From Caryophanales bacterium UBA782 (GTDB lineage Bacteria; Bacillota_I; Bacilli_A; RFN20; CAG-826): a DNA stretch of 7,444 nucleotides. The stretch lies in the NCBI GenBank assembly GCA_002296455.1, contig DBJG01000071.1:1-7444 (forward strand), in the 5' to 3' direction. Position 1 is the stretch's first letter; every line of letters starts with the position of its first letter. Below, one piece after another: positions 1 to 5,766 of the stretch. The notes under the pieces are model-generated. The model was given only the letters and a program-made list of their open reading frames with translations, was not told the origin of the DNA and made no database searches. The position numbers were made by a program, and so were the translations under genes.

Positions 1-480
1 GTTCTTTCTTGGACGTCCAGCATAGGCGCCAATTAAGCCCAAAGCACCAACAATGTACATAAAGACGGCGTTCGTGATGAAAGCAGTGCTGAGTTTAAGA
101 GAATTGGCAATCTCGCCTTCAAGAGGATCGACCCAGCGGATATTCGCGTTGGAGGCAACGAAAAATTGTTTGGCGAAGAGGGCGAGCGTTGCACCAGCAA
201 TCCCTAAAGCGGCAACGAACAAATATAGTCCGCCACGTCCTTTACCTTTGATAAAAAAGGAGAGGAGAGGGAAAAGAATCGCTAAACAATCGCAAAGAAA
301 TGCGATGAATAAGCCCAAGCAAAGAGTGGTGTTTGCCTTCTCCAAGCCAAAAATGGCTTCAAAGCCAGTTCCCCAGTTTGGTATGTTGAATGCGTCCGCA
401 AAAAGAACGCAGATGCCAATGAGGGCGAACAAACTCGTCGCGAGAGCGAGTACCGTATTACCATGATTTGATTTCTTCAT
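1..480 (-). CDS. Four-helix membrane protein of unknown function, 3' end outside the window
   Basis: The frame is open from an ATG at 480 down to base 1 (160 codons) with no stop, so the gene continues beyond the left edge. I translated it directly. It starts MKKSNHGNT and has four hydrophobic stretches at about residues 9-30, 52-77, 84-105 and 132-154. A short soluble loop (about 108-130, with IRWVDPLEGE) lies between helices 3 and 4, and a basic GRPRKN follows helix 4, so the C-terminus is probably close. The start is supported by AAGGA at 494-490, 9 nt upstream, and by a good promoter at 533-505. The gene is divergent from the lipoprotein gene and shares a 110-bp control region with it. 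I do not recognise the family. The + strand frame at 53-466 is a shadow of this gene: it is rich in Lys, Arg, Pro and Ala, has no RBS, and would place a basic protein opposite a clean membrane protein. Confidence 0.82.
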   Translation of the reverse strand, partial: MKKSNHGNTVLALATSLFALIGICVLFADAFNIPNWGTGFEAIFGLEKANTTLCLGLFIAFLCDCLAILFPLLSFFIKGKGRGGLYLFVAALGIAGATLALFAKQFFVASNANIRWVDPLEGEIANSLKLSTAFITNAVFMYIVGALGLIGAYAGRPRKN

Positions 481-504
481 ATACAAAAATCCTTACGCCC
501 AATA

Positions 505-533
505 ACTATACCCTTCAAAAAATACTTGGGCAA
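505..533 (-). promoter_or_regulatory. Sigma-A-type promoter for the four-helix membrane protein gene
   Basis: Read on the minus strand, TTGCCC (533-528) and TATAGT (510-505) are separated by 17 bp. They match the -35 and -10 consensus at 4 of 6 and 5 of 6 positions. The expected transcript start is near 498, giving a leader of about 18 nt that contains the AAGGA ribosome site. The -35 box lies just beside the promoter elements of the divergent lipoprotein gene. Seen in sequence; promoter activity is inferred. Confidence 0.55.
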
Positions 534-535
534 TA

Positions 536-564
536 TTGTTTTACAAGGTAAAACTTGCTATTAC
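536..564 (+). promoter_or_regulatory. Candidate extended -10 promoter for the lipoprotein gene
   Basis: TTGTTT (536-541) and TATTAC (559-564) are spaced 17 bp apart. A TG at 556-557, one base before the -10 hexamer, makes it an extended -10 element. The start of transcription would be near 571, just before the AAAAGGA ribosome site. A weaker alternative is TTGGGC (526-531), 17 bp, then TAAAAC (549-554). The palindrome at 538-554 overlaps the -35 box and fills most of the spacer, where a repressor would compete with RNA polymerase. Confidence 0.42.
538..554. repeat. 17-bp palindrome, likely operator
   Basis: GTTTTAC, then AAG, then GTAAAAC: two perfect 7-bp arms around a 3-bp centre. It lies in the divergent intergenic region, inside the candidate lipoprotein promoter, and just upstream of the -35 box of the minus-strand promoter. 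A second, overlapping inverted repeat, AGGTAA (546-551) with TTACCT (561-566), sits beside it. The stems are A/T rich and no T-run follows, so a protein-binding site is more likely than a terminator. I cannot name the regulator. Confidence 0.5.
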
Positions 565-572
565 CTCAAATG

Positions 573-579
573 AAAAGGA
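573..579 (+). promoter_or_regulatory. Ribosome binding site that decides the lipoprotein start
   Basis: AAAAGGA lies 11 nt before ATG 591. The in-frame candidates further upstream, TTG 555 and ATG 570, are less likely. ATG 570 has no ribosome site at usual spacing. TTG 555 has only AAGG at 545-548 and would add 12 residues in front of the signal peptide. The candidate promoter also puts the transcript start after both. Confidence 0.55.
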
Positions 580-590
580 TAATCAAAAAT

Positions 591-2066
591 ATGAATCGGG
601 TATTTCATAAAAAAACAATCCTCGTTGCACTTCTTGGCATCTCCTCTATTTCTCTTTTCTCTTGCACTAGCGGCTCTGGCTCGGGCGAGAGTTCCTCAAA
701 GGATCTTCGCACTTATTCCTTCTTAGTTAATTATTATGACGATATCAACCAAAAAGTCGGTTATGACTACGTGGCTTATAACCAGCCATCTCGCGTCGTG
801 AGAAAGATTGATTCGAATCCATTCTATGATTATCGCCCTCACAAAGACGTTGCTCCTGAAGCAGGAAAAAGACTCGCTTTCGATTCTTGGCAGGGTAACT
901 ACGATGAGATTGATCCTTCCTTGCCCCCTTATAGTGAGAATAAACCGGCTCCTGCAAAAGGAGATGTCATTGACATCAATCATATAAAAGGACCATGTTC
1001 GTTTTATCCAACGTTTAAAAAAGAAATAATTTCTTATAAAACGCGTTTTTATAATGGAAACGAATTGATAAAAGAAGGGGGTGCCGTTTTCGATGAGGGA
1101 AAGACTCATTCTTGGGGAGAGTTTGTAACACTGCCAGAAACGCCGAGCAAGGTTTCTCGCTATGGATATAAAAACGATTTCCTTGGCTATGTCTTCAGTG
1201 AGAATGGCGAAAATAAAACACCATTCGCCTCTTTAGAATCCGCCTCTTTCTATTCTGGAGAAGGAGAACCAAGTAAAACTACTTCGTTCTTTGATGAGAG
1301 TGGGAAGATGGTGTCACCTGCGTCCGTCGCCCCTGGCTCATTTTACGAGGATTGTTCTTCAAAGGATGCGAATGGATACTACACTTTGGATTTATATGGA
1401 TTCGATGGTGAATGGAATTATCTTGCCTCCTTGGCCTCTGACACCCCTAAGATTTCGTATTACGCTCGTTATAAAGAAGATGAAAAAATAGCGTATGACA
1501 TAAAAGTATTTCGGTCTTATGAAGAGTTTGAGAATAAGGCCAATCCAATTCGCGTTGCGAGCGCTTCCTATGCGACACAAATAAAGTTTTCAGAAGATAA
1601 ACATACCTTAATTTTTACGAAAGATAGTGACAAAACAAATATTGTTTTGATGGATGAGGACCATCTTCCGATGAAAACAATTAGAAAGTGGATGGGCGTT
1701 TTTGCTAGTGACGAATCAGTAATTGAACAATATCGCGGAAAGCTTCTTTCTGATGAATATTATGTATTCGCGCCCTTGAACTTATTCCCAATTTCAATGG
1801 ATTGTAAAATCACATTAATGGATTCTTTGGGAGAGAAAAAAGGATCGTTTCCAATTGCTTATGGCAACAAGATCAGCATTAATGATTCGGCGAAAACAGT
1901 TACGGTAAAAGACGCTGAAGACTCTGAAAAGTCAATTCCTTGGAATGATGGTGGCTGGAAGGCTACTTATTCAGAAGCCGATATTTCGTTGCCTGAGTCT
2001 TTAAAAGGGCAAGAGCTTTCTTTGAGTGACGCCATTGTTGGAGACATCATCCTTCAAGAGAAATAA
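591..2066 (+). CDS. Secreted lipoprotein of unknown function with degenerate InlB-like repeats
   Basis: 491 residues. The N-terminus is a textbook lipoprotein signal: basic MNRVFHKK, hydrophobic residues 9-23, then lipobox LFSC with the lipidated Cys at residue 25. A short Ser/Gly linker (TSGSGSGESSS) follows, so the mature protein should be anchored on the outer face of the membrane. The exported part is polar, rich in Tyr, Asp, Lys and Ser, with no further membrane segment. At least two weakly similar units end in an aromatic-rich strand, SFYPTFKK and later ISYYARYK. Each is preceded by an F-x-x-W/Y motif (FDSWQG, FLGYVF, FDGEW). This pattern resembles Listeria-Bacteroides (InlB B) beta-grasp repeats; that link is inference. 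No catalytic motif is visible in the C-terminal third. The gene ends 11 bp from the MFS gene, facing it. A substrate-binding or adhesion role is possible but not shown. Confidence 0.8.
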   Translation: MNRVFHKKTILVALLGISSISLFSCTSGSGSGESSSKDLRTYSFLVNYYDDINQKVGYDYVAYNQPSRVVRKIDSNPFYDYRPHKDVAPEAGKRLAFDSWQGNYDEIDPSLPPYSENKPAPAKGDVIDINHIKGPCSFYPTFKKEIISYKTRFYNGNELIKEGGAVFDEGKTHSWGEFVTLPETPSKVSRYGYKNDFLGYVFSENGENKTPFASLESASFYSGEGEPSKTTSFFDESGKMVSPASVAPGSFYEDCSSKDANGYYTLDLYGFDGEWNYLASLASDTPKISYYARYKEDEKIAYDIKVFRSYEEFENKANPIRVASASYATQIKFSEDKHTLIFTKDSDKTNIVLMDEDHLPMKTIRKWMGVFASDESVIEQYRGKLLSDEYYVFAPLNLFPISMDCKITLMDSLGEKKGSFPIAYGNKISINDSAKTVTVKDAEDSEKSIPWNDGGWKATYSEADISLPESLKGQELSLSDAIVGDIILQEK

Positions 2067-2080
2067 AACGAACCGTTTTA
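2064..2080. terminator. Small palindrome between convergent genes, possible weak two-way terminator
   Basis: TAAAACG, AAC, CGTTTTA: 7-bp perfect arms with a 3-nt loop. The left arm starts with the TAA stop of the lipoprotein gene and the right arm ends with the complement of the TAA stop of the MFS gene. On the plus strand AATTTT follows the stem; on the minus strand TTTC follows. With only two G-C pairs the hairpin is weak, so terminator activity is uncertain. Confidence 0.35.
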
Positions 2081-3478
2081 ATTTTCGTGAGCTTGCACTT
2101 GCTTTTTTATTTTGCGGAAAAACAGCCACACGGATGGCACGAATGCGAGGAGAATGAACGCAAAAGCGACGACAAACATATATTTGTTTGGAGCGGTGAC
2201 AGTAGTCCCGTATGTTGGATCGGTGTAAGTTCCATAAGCCGCTCTCATGACCGCATCGCTTACTGCGCTTCCAATAATCATGGGAAGAAGCACTGCGAAA
2301 AACATTCTTACGCCTTGGAATAAACCAACTTCTTCTTTTGGCGTTTCATTTCGCACCATTGCTCCACAAATCGCGGTGCCGACCAAATATCCGCTCATCA
2401 TGAGGATACCGCTTATGATTACGGCCCAAGTGTCAACGCTGAAGAACATAAGCAAAAAGCCAATCGCGGAAACTCCTAATGCGGGGAGGAGCAATTTTGT
2501 TTTCTCAAACCGGTCTAAGACTGTTAATCCTAGAACAATGACGACGAGACTTGCTACGACCATGATAACCGCAAGGGGGATATAAAAGTTCATTCCAGAT
2601 AAAGCAAGCCCATGCAGTTCTGTTGCGTTTTGGAAATAGACCATAAAGTAAGGCATGAATGCGTCCATCGCCATGTTAAAGGTCATGAAAACAAGGAGAG
2701 AGATGTACAAATCCGGATTCTTCTTCACAACGCTCGGCTTAAAGCCATAGATTAGATTGTTCCAATAATTGGATTCTTTATTTGGCTTGATTTCGTCTTT
2801 AGGAAGCAAGAAGAAACTGGCGATTCCGATAAGCGAGGTAATCGCGCCGAAAATGATGAAGAAAATGAGCCAGGGCTTAGCCAAATAATCAGCAGCAGTG
2901 ATTCCTTGGCTACGAATGACTTCTTGTTGATTTTTATCCGGTGTAGCGTTCGCACCCAAAGCACCAGCGACGAGCAAAACAGCGATTGTTGCAACAAGAG
3001 GCAAAACAGATAAAACAGCCTCCACTTTTCCGCGATTCTTCTCATTTGTGACATCAGTCACTCTTGCATTAAAAGCAGCATCATTCGCAGTACTCCCAAA
3101 GAACGTCATCACACAGTCGACAGCAACCATTGAAATACCAACTCCAAGTGCTGCTCCGCTTGCGCCGAACATCGCTTCGTTATTTCGATAAGAACACATG
3201 CCAAACAAGAAAACGGTGACGCCCCATATGGCATACCCACCAGCAATGAAGAGCTTTCGCTTTCCGAGTCGGTCACTGAGTGCACCCATAAAAAAGGTTG
3301 TCAATGTCGCGGCGATGGCACTTCCCACCGTCATCCACGTGATATACGTGTTGTCGTGAGCTTGGGAATAAACCCACATGTTAATGTAATTGTTTTCGAT
3401 CATCCAAGCGAGTTGGCCCGCAAAACCAATCAAAATAATCGAAATCCATTCTTTTCGCGGTAATTTTGCATTATCCAT
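2078..3478 (-). CDS. MFS transporter, likely sugar or other small solute carrier
   Basis: 466 residues with about 12 hydrophobic segments, the usual size for the major facilitator superfamily. The cytoplasmic loop between helices 2 and 3 carries motif A, GALSDRLGKRK, at residues 65-75. A second conserved block, ANDAAFNARVTDVT followed by NRGKVE (131-153), and the C-terminal GLFQGVRMFF with PMIIG resemble MFS carriers related to the GPH/MelB and SLC45-like groups, which often move sugars with H+ or Na+. The substrate cannot be read from sequence. An in-frame TAA lies 9 nt before ATG 3478, which fixes this as the earliest ATG start. No Shine-Dalgarno site precedes it, and a TATAAT is only 8 nt upstream, so the message may be leaderless. 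The gene is divergent from the CmpB-type gene and convergent with the lipoprotein gene. No sugar-metabolism gene is in the window to suggest a substrate. Confidence 0.85.
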   Translation of the reverse strand: MDNAKLPRKEWISIILIGFAGQLAWMIENNYINMWVYSQAHDNTYITWMTVGSAIAATLTTFFMGALSDRLGKRKLFIAGGYAIWGVTVFLFGMCSYRNNEAMFGASGAALGVGISMVAVDCVMTFFGSTANDAAFNARVTDVTNEKNRGKVEAVLSVLPLVATIAVLLVAGALGANATPDKNQQEVIRSQGITAADYLAKPWLIFFIIFGAITSLIGIASFFLLPKDEIKPNKESNYWNNLIYGFKPSVVKKNPDLYISLLVFMTFNMAMDAFMPYFMVYFQNATELHGLALSGMNFYIPLAVIMVVASLVVIVLGLTVLDRFEKTKLLLPALGVSAIGFLLMFFSVDTWAVIISGILMMSGYLVGTAICGAMVRNETPKEEVGLFQGVRMFFAVLLPMIIGSAVSDAVMRAAYGTYTDPTYGTTVTAPNKYMFVVAFAFILLAFVPSVWLFFRKIKKQVQAHEN

Positions 3479-3482
3479 ACTT

Positions 3483-3495
3483 GCATATTATATGC
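3483..3495. repeat. 13-bp palindrome over the MFS -10 box, candidate operator
   Basis: GCATAT, T, ATATGC: perfect 6-bp arms around a single base. It contains the TATAAT element of the MFS promoter. The half-site ATATGC occurs again at 3512-3517, 22 bp (about two helical turns) from the copy at 3490-3495 and on the same face of the DNA. The gap between the two divergent start codons is only 53 bp, so a bound regulator could control both genes. Inference. Confidence 0.38.
3487..3492 (-). promoter_or_regulatory. -10 box of the MFS gene, suggesting a leaderless message
   Basis: A perfect TATAAT on the minus strand ends 8 nt before the A of ATG 3478. Transcription would begin at about G3480 to A3478, leaving a leader of 0-2 nt. 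I see no good -35 match 15-18 bp upstream, which lowers confidence. The absence of a Shine-Dalgarno site before this ATG agrees with a leaderless message. Confidence 0.4.
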
Positions 3496-3514
3496 TCTTT
3501 CTTGGACAAGGATA

Positions 3515-3523
3515 TGCTAGAAT
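3515..3523 (+). promoter_or_regulatory. Extended -10 box of the CmpB-type gene, suggesting a leaderless message
   Basis: TG (3515-3516), one base, then TAGAAT (3518-3523) makes an extended -10 element that can work without a strong -35. It ends 8 nt before ATG 3532, the same spacing as on the opposite side for the MFS gene. If used, the transcript starts at about G3530 to A3532 and the upstream in-frame ATG at 3514 cannot be the start. Confidence 0.4.
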
Positions 3524-3531
3524 ACCTATGG

Positions 3532-4362
3532 ATGGAATTTTATCGTTACGCATTCTTATTTTTATTCGGCGGTACCATCGGCTGGGTGATTGAACTTTTT
3601 TTCCGCCGTTTTGTCAGCCAAAAGAAATGGGTGAATCCAGGCTTCCTTACTGGACCATTCCTTCCTCTTTACGGCTTTGGTGTTGTCGGTTTTTATTTAA
3701 TGTGCTCGCTCCCATGGAATGAATGGATTTCACCTTCTTGGCTCGCGACAGCCGTTGAGATTCTTGTTATCGGCGCTTTGATGACGCTTTTGGAATACAT
3801 TGCGGGCATTGTTTTTATTAAGGGAATGAAAATAAAATTATGGGATTATTCCAACCGATGGGGGAATATTCAAGGGATTGTATGTCCATTGTTTAGCGCG
3901 ATTTGGCTTTTGGCGGGCGTGGGGTATTTGTATCTTGTTCACCCCTGGATGAAAGCGATGAGCAATTTTATCGTTGGTGAAAATGTGATTTTAATTAGCG
4001 CGACATTAATTGGCTTCGCACTGGGGCTGCTCACACTTGATTTTGGTTATTCCGTGCACCTCGCCACGCGTATCCGTAAAGCGGTTGCCGATTCTCTTCT
4101 TGTTGTCGATTGGGACAGAATTAAGATTTTTATTCAGGAAAATGCAGAGAAAATGAAGAAAAAAGCCCCAGTCATTTTTGCTTTTTCCGAGAAAGTCTCT
4201 TCTCTTCCATCCCTTGTAAAAGAGTACGCGATGAAATTAAAAGAAACCCCAAAAGTGAAAGCCTATTATGAGCGTCTTGCGAAAAAAGAGGCTCAGCGCA
4301 AAGCCAAAAAAGAAACGAAGGCGAATAGTCAAACTGTTACTCAAAATACGGAGGAGGAATAA
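3532..4362 (+). CDS. CmpB-type membrane protein (putative ABC-transporter type IV family, PF06541-like)
   Basis: 276 residues from ATG 3532. The first 180 residues hold about five membrane helices and the conserved blocks of the family: GWVIELFFRR (17-26), PGFLTGPFLPLYGFG (36-50), LEYIAG (87-92) and LWDYSNRWGNIQG (103-115), then HPWM at 137-140. Family members are named putative ABC-transporter permeases, but the biochemical role is not established as far as I know. Residues 190-276 form a soluble, highly charged tail ending in a Lys/Ala/Glu-rich stretch and EEE, probably a cytoplasmic helix. ATG 3514 is an alternative start, adding six residues with only a poorly spaced GGACAAGG before it. 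ATG 3466 would run into the MFS gene. I prefer 3532 because family members begin just before the first helix. It is the first gene of a two-gene unit with the YhhN-type gene 3 bp downstream. Confidence 0.82.
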   Translation: MEFYRYAFLFLFGGTIGWVIELFFRRFVSQKKWVNPGFLTGPFLPLYGFGVVGFYLMCSLPWNEWISPSWLATAVEILVIGALMTLLEYIAGIVFIKGMKIKLWDYSNRWGNIQGIVCPLFSAIWLLAGVGYLYLVHPWMKAMSNFIVGENVILISATLIGFALGLLTLDFGYSVHLATRIRKAVADSLLVVDWDRIKIFIQENAEKMKKKAPVIFAFSEKVSSLPSLVKEYAMKLKETPKVKAYYERLAKKEAQRKAKKETKANSQTVTQNTEEE

Positions 4363-4365
4363 AAA

Positions 4366-5061
4366 ATGCCTGCATGGAAAAGTGATACTCAGTTTGTGAG
4401 TTTTTTGGTTTTCTCCATTCTTTTTGGCATTTTTAGTCTTATTAATATCCTTACGGGGTTCTTCGAAAAGGAAAAACTTCGTCGTATTTCAAAACCATTT
4501 TGTCTTATTTTTCTAGGAATCGCTGCAGCGATTAGTCTTCCGGATTATTGTTTGATTTATATTGGCTGTTTTTTGGGGTCGATTGGTGACTTTCTTCTCT
4601 TGTATAAAAACAACAAGATTTGCTTAGTTTCTGGACTTTCTTCTTTTCTTCTTGGCCATTTCTGTTATATCGCCCAGACGATTGTTTATCTCTCTATGCA
4701 CGGATTATTAGAGTGGTGGTCTTCACTTGTGATGATCGCTTTTTATCTAGTTGCCGCTCTTGCGGTTGTCTTTCCTATTTGGGGGCTTACGAAGCATAGC
4801 AAGTTGTTTACCATCTCCGGTACTCTATATTGCACCACGCTGCTTTCCGTCATCGCTTCAGGTGCGTTAGGTCTTTTCTTCCTTGGCGCACGTTGGTACA
4901 TTTTTGTGATGATCGGAGGCATTTTCTTCTTTGCGAGTGATTTAATTCTCACTTCTACGATATTCCGTCATGATTTTCCACGCCGCGATTTCTATATCAT
5001 GCTCACGTATTTGCTTGGCGAAGCGGGTATTGTGTTCGGGATGATATTCACTATCCTTTAA
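4366..5061 (+). CDS. YhhN/TMEM86-family membrane protein (lysoplasmalogenase-like)
   Basis: 231 residues, almost wholly hydrophobic with about eight helices, matching the family size. Diagnostic motifs are KP at 43-44, GCFLGSIGDFLLL (67-79) with the conserved Gly-Asp, GLSSFLLGHFCY (90-101), and GGIFFFASDLIL (184-195) with the conserved Ser-Asp. The animal members TMEM86A/B hydrolyse the vinyl-ether bond of lysoplasmalogens; bacterial members are much less characterised, so the substrate here is inference. The conserved acidic residues in the helices (Asp75, Asp192) fit the proposed active site. Translation is set by GAGGAGG (4351-4357), 8 nt before ATG 4366. This site also encodes the last Glu codons of the upstream gene, so the two genes are tightly linked and probably co-translated. 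The last 11 bases overlap the end of rdgB on the other strand, with no clear terminator. Confidence 0.83.
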   Translation: MPAWKSDTQFVSFLVFSILFGIFSLINILTGFFEKEKLRRISKPFCLIFLGIAAAISLPDYCLIYIGCFLGSIGDFLLLYKNNKICLVSGLSSFLLGHFCYIAQTIVYLSMHGLLEWWSSLVMIAFYLVAALAVVFPIWGLTKHSKLFTISGTLYCTTLLSVIASGALGLFFLGARWYIFVMIGGIFFFASDLILTSTIFRHDFPRRDFYIMLTYLLGEAGIVFGMIFTIL

Positions 5062-5644
5062 TGTATTCTACGAATTTTTGAAGCGCTTTGTAGCGATGAC
5101 TGCAGTGGTCTTTTTCTTCTTGCGAGCAAGTTCCAAAGTCCAAATTGGTTTCATCGCAGTGAAAAATTGGGTCGTAGCCAAAGCCACCTTCACCTACGGG
5201 TTTAACCAAAAGATGCCCCTTGCATACCCCTTCAAAATAAAGCGGTTTTGCGTTTGCGTTGAGCAAAAAGCAAATACAGCAATGGAATTCTGCCGATCTA
5301 TCCTTGTCTTGTAACTCTCGATTGATTTTGGCAAAAGTGGCAGGATAACCGCCATTCCCTTTCGCGTAGCGAGCACTATAAATGCCAGGAAAGCGATTCC
5401 CTAACGAGGCGATTTCGATCCCAGAATCATCGGCGATGACTGGCAAGGTTGTTCTCACTGTGACATCTTTTGCCTTGATAAAAGAATTCTCTTCATATGT
5501 GTTCCCGTTTTCAATCGCGTTGCAGGTAATGGATAATTCCTTAAGGCTATGTGCGTGAATTCCCAAAGGTGTTAACATTTCCCGGTATTCTTTCATCTTC
5601 CCTTCATTATTTGTAGCGATGACAATATCTGTGATTTTTTCCAT
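5051..5644 (-). CDS. rdgB: RdgB/HAM1-type ITP/XTP (non-canonical purine NTP) pyrophosphatase
   Basis: 197 residues, the normal length. The enzyme hydrolyses ITP, dITP and XTP to the monophosphate and pyrophosphate, keeping deaminated purines out of DNA and RNA. Family blocks appear in order: IATNNEGKMKEYREML (9-24, nucleotide-binding T-x-N-x-x-K), NTYEENSFIKAK (48-59), IADDSGIEI (70-78, metal-binding and catalytic acids), PGIYSARYAKGNGG (86-99), GFGYDPIF (154-161) and the C-terminal CSHRYKAL (181-188). I chose ATG 5644 because the conserved N-terminus begins there. Longer in-frame starts, up to 5827, would cross the terminator and enter the permease gene. The ribosome site is weak (GTGGGA, about 8 nt upstream). 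A TAAAAT at 5669-5664 could be the -10 of its own promoter, though its -35 is poor. It lies 68 bp after the purine permease terminator, so it may also receive read-through. It ends in TAG and overlaps the YhhN gene by 11 bp. Confidence 0.95.
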   Translation of the reverse strand: MEKITDIVIATNNEGKMKEYREMLTPLGIHAHSLKELSITCNAIENGNTYEENSFIKAKDVTVRTTLPVIADDSGIEIASLGNRFPGIYSARYAKGNGGYPATFAKINRELQDKDRSAEFHCCICFLLNANAKPLYFEGVCKGHLLVKPVGEGGFGYDPIFHCDETNLDFGTCSQEEKDHCSHRYKALQKFVEYIKG

Positions 5645-5711
5645 AAAAATGTTCCCACTCTTTATTTTAATCAAATTTTCTGAATTTGCATTTCTAGATA
5701 GTATGTCTTTT

Positions 5712-5748
5712 AAAAAAAAGAACCCCTCCCTAAAGAAGAGAGAGGGGT
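5712..5748 (-). terminator. Strong intrinsic terminator after the purine permease gene
   Basis: On the minus strand ACCCCTC (5748-5742) pairs with GAGGGGT (5728-5722), a 7-bp G/C-rich stem. It is followed after two bases by eight T residues (5719-5712). It starts 18 nt past the permease stop codon and separates that transcript from rdgB. No T-run follows the hairpin on the plus strand, so it acts in one direction only. Confidence 0.88.
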
Positions 5749-5766
5749 AACAATTTGTAGTAGTTT

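Noticed and set aside
53..466. 137-codon plus-strand frame as a basic protein
   Set aside because: It is antisense to a membrane-protein gene that has a promoter, ribosome site and clean helices; it has no ribosome site itself and a biased Lys/Ala/Pro/Arg composition typical of shadow frames.
497..531. GCCCAA/TTGGGC hairpin as a terminator or riboswitch
   Set aside because: The stem is only 6 bp with a 23-nt loop and no T-run, and it sits between divergent promoters; at most a regulatory site.
723..1109. 128-codon minus-strand frame opposite the lipoprotein gene
   Set aside because: It has no ribosome site or promoter, and the plus strand carries a clear lipoprotein frame here.
5722..5748. 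Terminator also acting on the plus strand
   Set aside because: No T-run follows the hairpin on that strand and no plus-strand gene ends nearby.
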